Positions 36,948 to 43,177 of a stretch of DNA of 43,177 nucleotides are shown one piece after another. Positions within the stretch are counted from its first letter, which is position 1. Each line of letters begins with the position of its first letter. Under the pieces are notes generated by a model. The model searched no databases. It was not told the origin of the DNA and was given only the letters and a program-made list of their open reading frames with translations. The stretch spans positions 161,556 through 204,732 of the forward strand of contig NW_019091550.1 of assembly GCF_001949145.1 (NCBI RefSeq), given 5' to 3'. The DNA is from Acanthaster planci. Its lineage: Eukaryota; Echinodermata; Asteroidea; Valvatida; Acanthasteridae. The position numbers and the translations under genes were made by a program.

Positions 36948-37049
36948 GACAATGAGTACCTCCAGAACTGAGGGGTCTGACGTCGGCCCTGCTCCCATGT
37001 GAGAGCAGGGCGGACGTCAGACACCACAGTTCTGGGGGCAGACAATGAG
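36948..37049. mobile_element. 84-bp near-perfect palindromic MITE with 9-bp target duplication
   Basis: The insert 36957-37040 folds on itself: the left arm includes CCAGAACTGAGGGGTCTGAC, GTCGGCCCTGCTC; the right arm includes GAGCAGGGCGGACGTCAGAC and CACAGTTCTGGGGG. It is flanked by the identical 9-mer GACAATGAG at 36948-36956 and 37041-37049. The arms pair over about 37 bp with few mismatches and a loop of a few bases. A 9-bp duplication is typical of Mutator-like elements (some hAT and Merlin elements give 8-9), so MULE-type MITE is the best guess. It sits in intron 1, about 215 bp downstream of exon 1. Confidence 0.8.
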
Positions 37050-37263
37050 CAAACGATAGGGTTTTTCCATGATAGCCTAATGTGTAACGTTAGTTGTTGG
37101 CCAATGGATGCAGGATGGGCCAAGGGTCAATCACAGCTCTAGAATTCTGTCCACTAGAAAGTAGAAAGACCCAACAGACTGGGGCATTACATTTTTGTAC
37201 ACATGTTCATTCACAGCATTTAGTAAACCCAATGATCTGGAGTAATTTTCCATTTCTACTCAC

Positions 37264-37376
37264 CTGGGGTCAGGGAGAACGATCTTTTTGCTAGCTCTGG
37301 CAGCTGGAGTCGATTTACTCTTCTCCATTGCCATTAAATAGCTCACATCAGCAAGCACAGCTTCAAGGTCCGCCAT
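37264..37376 (-). CDS. GRK2: GRK2/3-like kinase, coding exon 1 (residues 1-37)
   Basis: First coding exon of a G protein-coupled receptor kinase, the cytosolic enzyme that phosphorylates active receptors so that arrestin binds. It reads [14 protein letters not shown], then [16 protein letters not shown], then IVLPDP, nearly identical to vertebrate GRK2. Residues 1-20 form the amphipathic helix that in GRKs contacts the active receptor and kinase lobe; Asp3, Leu4, Val7, Leu8, Asp10, Val11, Ser12 and Tyr13 are all present. Ser29 (PKC site in mammalian GRK2) and Tyr13 (Src site) are kept. The ATG at 37376-37374 has A at -3 and G at +4, with an in-frame TGA 30 bases upstream (37406-37404), so the start is firm. 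The exon ends in phase 2 (AG) at a GTGAGT donor. Seen: sequence and splice site. Known: family roles. An invertebrate GRK2/3 pro-orthologue is likelier than GRK2 versus GRK3 specifically. Confidence 0.97.
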
Positions 37377-38500
37377 CTTTATTTCTTGGTATCCTCTGAC
37401 TTTTCAGATGTTGACAATTAATAAATTTGCAAAGGGCCGAAGCCAGATAATGGCAGCTAACAGCATACGACTACTCCTTATGTGCACATAGCCGCACTAT
37501 CGTCATGTTCGCTGGAGATGAACTGGTGAATTTATGCGAACTGTGTCGACAGCATTTGGTTAAGCCCGCGATCCACCGAAGACGTAAAGTAGGTCTAAAA
37601 ACAAGCTGGAACATTCAAGTACGTTTCCAGGATAAAAAGACCAAACGCTCGCGATCCGATGAATTGAAAATTATATGAAGAAAGGCCTAATTCCAAACGC
37701 ACAGACCATGGAGCAAAGACTTGTAAATAGATGTACGGCGAGCTGAGGTAGAAAATCCTAATCATGTAGGCGTACGAACCGCACCATCTCTACCATACCC
37801 ATAACGTGCGCGACGTACATGTACATGTATGTGTGTAACTCGTACGGCTGGTATTGCAAATTGCTCATAGCATAGCACTACATGTACCATGTACCGTGCA
37901 TTGCAATCCTGCTGTGTCCAGCTTGTAGCGCCTGTAATAATACGTACCCGCACGCACACATACACCCAACCTCGTTTTCACACTGTTATGTCGTGCGCTT
38001 TCATTGTATCGTCTATGAATCGTTCATTTTAAACAGTCATTTAGATATTATAATTATATGCAAATAAGGAATCATCTAACCCTTGGTATTTGATTAACTA
38101 GGGTTCCGGTTTTTACGAGATTCCTTTTGACTTTGGGGTACAAAACATTTTTTTTATAAGTTGTGGCGTACCAATAATTATACACATTCTACCGGTTATA
38201 TTATACATGCACACTAACAATTTTAAACAACATAGAAAAGCGACCATTGGGGGGGGGTTGAAGATAATTGAGCGACTTACTATTAAAATCTTAATTACAC
38301 ACTGAATATTAAAATTACCCAGTACCCTACACGAATTAAGTTTACTATGGTAGCTGATCAGCCGCGGCCAGCAATTAATTCTATCGGGCCCAGCCATAGT
38401 TTATCTAGCCTGGGAATGAGGTTGACTCAGACAGGACGGACACGACCGGAAAACATAGGCGACGTGCCAAAATAAAATATTGTTGATCGTCCTCGGTAGG
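37377..38500 (-). promoter_or_regulatory. Presumed promoter and 5' UTR region of the GRK2/3-like gene
   Basis: The first coding exon starts at 37376 and an in-frame TGA lies 30 bases upstream, so the 5' UTR extends into this region. The start-codon context AAAGATGGCGGA resembles both the YY1 core AAGATGGCGG and the TISU element of very short 5' UTRs. No TATA box at a fixed distance could be trusted in this AT-rich DNA, and the transcription start cannot be placed. CG dinucleotides look more frequent at 37440-37600 than in the introns. TACATGTA words recur at 37816-37830. The left limit is fixed by the ATG; the right limit is arbitrary. Confidence 0.4.
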
Positions 38501-40860
38501 TTTCTTTTTCTTTATGACACAAATAACCTAACGCGAAACCATAAATATTGACATAATTTGCTCAAAGTATCATGGACACTTTTTAATGCATCAAAGAATT
38601 TAAACATGTCTATAATTAAACAATTGACAGCAAAATTGAAACTTTCATCTATTTCAAGTGCTTTGTGAATATACATGTATTTCTCACTTCAACATTTACC
38701 TATTTAAAGTGATCCCCGATTTCCAATCACACCCAAGAGCTTCAAAGCAGGCAACACATTTTTCATTTTGGTTTTTGATGACCCAAAAAATAAACGACGA
38801 CAAATGAACGCCGATCGAGAGGCTTAACCATTGAAACCTAGACCCTGTCTGTGTTTCAACATGTGTCCAGTTCCAGCTTTTACATTTGTGTGCAGAGTGA
38901 ATCACCAACAGAGATTTCCGAAGATGTAGCAAGGTCCAGGTTTTGAATTTACTGTCCGTTGAAAAGGAACACGAGAGATGATTTTGTACCTGGGACTGAA
39001 TTCGTGCGACTGTTGGATCCTCGTATTTGCAATTTTAAAAAAATCTAAAATAGGTCGTGTGATTTGGTGGGTCGGGCGGAGATGATCAACAACAACTATT
39101 TTTATGCGGCCTTCAGTGATTGGTGTGCATCCATGGTGTGCTTGTGTCGCTAAGACCACGGTCACTGACGTCATTCACTGTTTAGCATTTAATATGTTCA
39201 TTAAATTACGATGTGCATTGTCATGGGTGGTGCAGCACAGACCTTTGTCATCGTCTTTGAACCATGCAAATTAATTTTAAGCGGCATATTTTCAGCTGAA
39301 AGGAAGCATATCCCATCCAAACATACGGACATATCAGAATACATGTAACTGCAAGGCAGAACCAATTTTGACGAGGGGCTAGTTTTTACGCCAACGTCAT
39401 GCAGCTTTTGGTTGCACTTTGGGAAAGTAAAATTAATAGAGGTTAAATGTTCTCTTTAAGATCTGAAACTTGTTTAAAGGTGGAATAGAGGCTATAGCCT
39501 AATTAAATTTATATTAAAAAATAAATTGAGGTTGGCAGGATACTTATTTAAAAGAAAATAATACAAAGAAATAGAAGTAAGCATAGTCGACAATACAGTA
39601 AAAGACATGAGTTAGCGTCCCAAGGTAAGTCTCTCCTGGAAAGAAGAGGAAAATCTAGCAAATGTTCAACACATGGCTCACATGGTTTAGTAAATCATAA
39701 TTAGTTTTGTTGGTGGAGTGCTGGTCCCGTCGCGTATAAGGGGCGGGGCAAGGGGTGGAACTAGTGTGGGAAGGCATTGTGTGCTTAGTCAGAATCTTAC
39801 ATTAAATCAATGCGACCCAGCAGTTACTGTAAGTCCCACTCCATGGTCTTTCAAATCTGCCCCGGTGCCCTTGTAAGATTGTTACCTAATATTATATAAC
39901 TCAAGTTCAAAACCATTTCAGGTCACTTTTTCCAGCGACGGCATTCAAATAAGGGAGGCTTACCCGGCTTAGTGCAAAAAAAATCGATGGTATCACTTTT
40001 TCACACTTTAAAAGATGCCAAAGATGCTAAGTCAAGCGGAAAAGTCCAGAATGTTGCTCCATTCGGGGTGGGGCTACTGTTTGAAAAGTGGGTATATGTA
40101 ATAGACCTCATTCACGAGAAGCAATTTTTTAATATTTTCCTCTGAACCGGCCATGCATGTAATCTGTTAACTATAAGGGTAATGCCAGACTAATTTGGGT
40201 ATCAAGTATCATTCATCAAAATTTTTAAATTATTCTGAACAAAATGTGGCATGAATTTGTGTGAACTTTTACTTCACTTTCAATTCAAGATGGACGACAC
40301 ACTAATACAGTCTATTGACGTTAGCAGAAAATCTAGCTGGAATGGTCGGTCTGCAGCTGTATTTGTTCGATTCCATTTATTTTGTAAAAGTGGATTAGAG
40401 AATGTTCCCATGTTAAATCAAAATGTACTCCACCCTTTGTGAGGGGTTTCACAATTTAATCCTCAAAAGGGGGAAGGTTCGTGCACGTGAAGAAAAAAAA
40501 ACAGCAATTATACCCATTTTGTTCTGTTTTGAAGCCAATGAATTGAAGACAATGGATCGTTTGTCTTCGGAGGAAAACAGGTATGTCAAATAAGAAGCCA
40601 ACTTTCTGTGTCTTTTGTCTTAAATAAAAAAATCGAATATACTTAATGTTGATTTCAAAGCTCATGTTAACATATAACATTCAATTACATTATATTACAT
40701 TCAATATGCTCCTTCTATGTATTTGTCTCTTCCCTCAGTTTTGTAAAGATTTCTGCTCCACCCTGAGCATCTCACTCACGTGTTGGATTTGCTTCAACCG
40801 TATACCTCGAAACTCTCTTTCTGATTTTTATCATCACTAATTATTATAATCATTAATTTT
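38501..40860. other. Upstream flank with no recognised gene
   Basis: About 2.4 kb of AT-rich sequence. I see one CRE palindrome TGACGTCA at 39166-39173 (about 1.8 kb upstream of the GRK start) and no exon, RNA gene or mobile element that I can support. The longest open frames (90 codons at 38902-39174 minus, 63-78 codons elsewhere) resemble nothing I recognise. Confidence 0.6.
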
Positions 40861-41105
40861 CTGGTGATAACACCAGCGGTCCTCAAACTCGCCCTAAGCA
40901 CAAAAGAATGCGAAAGTCACACTCAACAGAGTGAGTCCTTTAAAGAAACCACTCCAAAAGAGTGAACATCACTCTATAAAAGAGAAAAGGCTACTCTTAA
41001 AACAGTGAAAACCACTTTGGCAATGAGCATAAAAGACAACTCGAAAACTGAATTGTCCTTTATATAGCTCATCGTTTTGTGTGATTTTTCTCTCTTTTAG
41101 AGTGG
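40861..41105. repeat. Cluster of short CACTC...GAGTG hairpin units
   Basis: It starts with the hairpin CTGGTG-ATAA-CACCAG (40861-40876). Five related units follow: CACTCAACAGAGTGAG (40920), CACTCCAAAAGAGTGAA (40950), CACTCTATAAAAGAGAAA (40970), ACTCTTAAAACAGTGAAA (40993) and, after a gap, CTCTCTTTTAGAGTGGA (41088). Each can form a small stem. The cluster ends just before the CAGAGGTGG end of the next element. Confidence 0.6.
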
Positions 41106-41129
41106 ATTTTTTTAATTCACTATTCTAAA

Positions 41130-42165
41130 CAGAGGTGGTAGTAAGACAATTTTTGCAAGTCTGAGTCAAGTCACAAGACTTTTTTGGCAAGCTAAGTCAT
41201 GTCACAAGTCATTTGCAGAATTGCTGACTCGATTCATGTGACTTCAAGTTGGATTCGAGTCGGTATTTTTATGACTTTGCGGCGACTTGACTTGTGAATA
41301 CACCAACTTTGACACGTGACTTGACTTGGACTTGCAAAAGATGACTTGTGACTTGACTTGGACTTGCAAAAATGACTTATTACCAACCCAAGTCAGACGC
41401 TACTCGACCGACAACATACAGTTTTAAAAGCTATTCAGTTTACGCCTAACATGCATAAAAAAAACAAACTTCGGCTTGCGCGGCTTCTACTTCACCCAGC
41501 TGCAGCTGTAGATCAGGGCAGCATGCGTATCATGCCGCTACGTTGCGTTGCGTTGACGCGTGACTAGGATAAACAGCGCCCTCGATACGTCACCTTTTTC
41601 ATCTCAACGCTTATTTCCACAAAGTACATTTTATTAAAATAATTAAACAGAGGTCCAATATACGACAGATATGTGATAAACTGCATGAACAGTAATTACA
41701 ACACAAGTGAAAAAGAGAACTACGGAGTCAAAATAATAGGTGAAAAGGTGTTCAGCTTTCCGAAACTCATAACTCGTAACTTCGTAAGTTGACGCCTGGT
41801 TCTTTTTGCCTATTACAGCTGGATAAAAATAATGCGCAGCTTGACTTGTAGTTGGACAAATAGACTAGTGACTTGACTTGTGTTTAGACCAAATGACTTG
41901 TGATTTGACTTAGCTTGCGCTGTGACCAAATGACTTGTGACTGGACCTAATGACTTGTGACTTGACTTGGACTTGTTTATAATGACGTGTGACTTGACTT
42001 GGACTTGCAAAAATGTTCGCTGCCACCTTGGTCATTTGGTCCATCCAGCCACAAGTCAAGACACAAGTCATTTGATCACAGGTCAAGTCAAGTCAGGTCT
42101 CAAGTCAATTTGGTACAAATACAAGCAAGTCTTTTTGTCCAAGTACAAGTCTAGTCGCGCGATGT
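41130..42165. mobile_element. hAT-like element(s) with TGACTTG/CAAGTCA subterminal repeats
   Basis: The left end is CAGAGGTGGTAGTAAGACAA, TTTTTGCAAGTC (41130-41161), then CAAGTCACAAG repeats. Inverted versions follow: CTTGTGACTTGACTTGGACT with TTGCAAAAATGACTTATTACCAACCC ending near 41390, and again 41838-42032 ending TTGCAAAAATGTTCGCTGCCACCTTGG. The last reads CCAAGGTGGCAGCGAACA inverted, close to the left end. A third block in the CAAGTCA orientation runs 42045-42165. CAGAGGTGG ends with many short subterminal repeats are typical of non-autonomous hAT elements. 41395-41815 is a unique-looking core. No clear 8-bp target duplication was found, so nested or rearranged copies are likely. Confidence 0.65.
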
Positions 42166-42324
42166 GTGATTTCAAGCCACAGCCCAGTGATTCAGGCGTG
42201 GCCTTGGGCATTCAAGACCGAGTGAGACGCCGCGAGCTGAACGAAGTCTTACGCTGATCATTTAAAGAACCCAAGGTGTGAGTTACTGGGCCTAATTAAA
42301 ACTTTAATGGGTTCGAGTGAGTAG

Positions 42325-43035
42325 TTTTCTTTATTTTATTTATTTATTTATTTACTGTCTTATTTAAACAGGGTAGCCTTAACAGTCGTTAACCGACTGC
42401 TATCCCTAAGGGCCCTGTGTTGCTACAGCTGTAAATAAGCTACGAGCTATGAAACTATAAAATTAACAAGGGGATTATAACGCATCGTTAAAAAGACTAA
42501 GACTGTACATGTACATACTATAGGAGTAATTAATTATAGTGATTACAGTTGGTATAAACAGACAATGTTTTTACATATACAATTATTATAAGTCTAGAGT
42601 TTACCGGAACAGAGATTAATGAGCAAAATATGACGTTAAAAAAATGAGAAATTTGACTCCCCTTTGTTCTTGAGTGAGCTTGTTCCAGCCCACAGTTCCT
42701 AAATACTGAAAAGTATTTTTACCATTGTTACATTTTGGGGTATATTCAATAAAATATTTACCATTAGTTTTATTACGGGTGTCGAACATATGAGAGGGCT
42801 GACTAAATTTATTACAAAGATAACCAGGTGCTCGGTTATTACGGCATTTGAAAACCTCACACAATTTGTAGAAGGTCCAACATGTGTAAAGATCACTCCA
42901 TGAAAGCGCTTGATGTAATTCAGTAATATGTGTTCTTGAACCTTTATCTAAAATAAGCCTGGCTAAACGGTACGTAATTTAATAAGTCTATCTAACAGGC
43001 CAGTGCCACAAAAAGACCAGGCGATATCACAATAC
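42325..43035 (-). pseudogene. Decayed 3' end of a CR1/L2/Jockey-type LINE
   Basis: Minus-strand reading gives the C-terminal tail of a non-LTR retrotransposon reverse-transcriptase protein. In order: YCDIAWSFCGTGLLDRLIKL, then ARLILDKGSRTHITEL, WTFYKLCEVFKCRNN, RAPGYLCNKFSQPSHMFDTR, NGKNTFQYLGTVGWNKL. This matches the family pattern W..C....L.RL.KLQ..A.RLI, V(Y/F)K.LN..AP.YL...F, (Y/F).TR and G...F...G...WN.L. The frame shifts by one base between LIKL and ARLI (about 42965-42980), and a stop interrupts the reading near 43035. Stop codon near 42616, then a 3' UTR with GGCTACCCTGTTTAAATAA, then an (AAAT)n tail at 42332-42356. The 5' part is missing or displaced beyond 43035. Dead copy; about 36 kb from intact GRK exons 5-6 and upstream of the gene. 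Confidence 0.85.
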
Positions 43036-43055
43036 TATGGAATTCCATATCTGCC

Positions 43056-43155
43056 GTCGCCCGTCGTCCGTCGCATTTTGCTTTTTGTTGTGTCCCAATT
43101 CTGCCATTTACCAGTTCCAAACATGCCATTTTCCGTCGTGCGTCGCCCGTCAAAT
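43056..43155. repeat. CCGTCG-rich repeat abutting the LINE
   Basis: CTGCCGTCGCCCGTCGTCCG followed by TCGCATTTTGC (43057-43082), and again CCGTCGTGCGTCGCCCGTC (43132-43150). The high CG content contrasts with the AT-rich surroundings. LINE homology stops just before it. A similar CGTCGCCG...GCGCGTCGGC word occurs at 33138-33161. Continues towards or past the right edge; family unknown. Confidence 0.5.
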
Positions 43156-43177
43156 GGGTTGCTAGACGTGCTGTGGA

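Larger units (their letters stand above)
21159..37263 (-). other. Intron 1 of the GRK2/3-like gene, repeat-rich
   Basis: About 16.1 kb from a GTGAGT donor to TTTTTCATTGACAG. It holds an AT palindrome flanked by 9-bp repeats (21531-21570), a 42-bp minisatellite (23725-23920), a perfect hairpin (25315-25353), a hAT-like element (26346-27074), a 32-bp tandem repeat (29295-29372), two parts of a dispersed repeat (30060-30246, 31642-32010), a diverged tandem duplication (33782-34020), and two palindromic MITEs (36571-36732, 36948-37049). A long first intron often hosts enhancers, but nothing here identifies one. Confidence 0.9.

Noticed and set aside
39166-39173. CRE (TGACGTCA) as a promoter element of the kinase gene
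   Set aside because: It is an isolated 8-bp word about 1.8 kb from the start codon with no supporting context. I note it but do not call it.

Overview
The window is animal nuclear DNA: AT-rich, intron-dominated and full of small transposons. It contains one gene I can identify with confidence. This is the 5' part of a G protein-coupled receptor kinase of the GRK2/GRK3 (beta-adrenergic receptor kinase) subfamily, on the minus strand. Six consecutive coding exons lie at 37376-37264, 21158-21082, 19510-19437, 5788-5687, 4611-4537 and 2982-2921. All have GT-AG borders and their phases fit each other. Together they encode residues 1-167 plus two bases of codon 168, with no insertion or deletion against vertebrate GRK2. 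They cover the receptor-sensing N-terminal helix and most of the RGS-homology (RH) domain. The kinase and PH domains are not here; they should lie beyond the left edge.

Layout from the right: 43177 to about 42300 holds a decayed 3' end of a CR1/L2/Jockey-type LINE on the minus strand. 42165-41130 is a hAT-like non-autonomous element built from TGACTTG-type subterminal repeats. 41105-40861 is a cluster of short hairpins. 40860-37377 is the upstream flank, with the presumed promoter and 5' UTR near its left end. Intron 1 (about 16.1 kb) and intron 3 (about 13.6 kb) carry most of the mobile DNA: several MITEs, a tRNA-derived SINE, a hAT-like element with a CAGGG end, and dispersed repeat copies, one of which seems to have been split by a later insertion. 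There are also minisatellites. Introns 2, 4 and 5 are 1-1.6 kb. Intron 6 runs off the left edge through a 48-bp tandem repeat.

Organism: the palindromic words TACATGTA, ACATGTAC and GTACCGGTAC are scattered through all non-coding DNA. Together with the TIR-bearing MITEs, the SINE type and a single GRK2/3-like gene with large introns, this suggests a marine invertebrate, perhaps an echinoderm or another invertebrate deuterostome. That placement is an impression and not a demonstration.

I saw no CRISPR array, operon, rRNA or intact tRNA, and no second protein-coding gene. The open frames of 60-173 codons elsewhere look like chance frames or frames through repeats. I do not see a new multi-gene system. 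The interesting material is the structure of the mobile elements and repeats around a well-conserved signalling gene.
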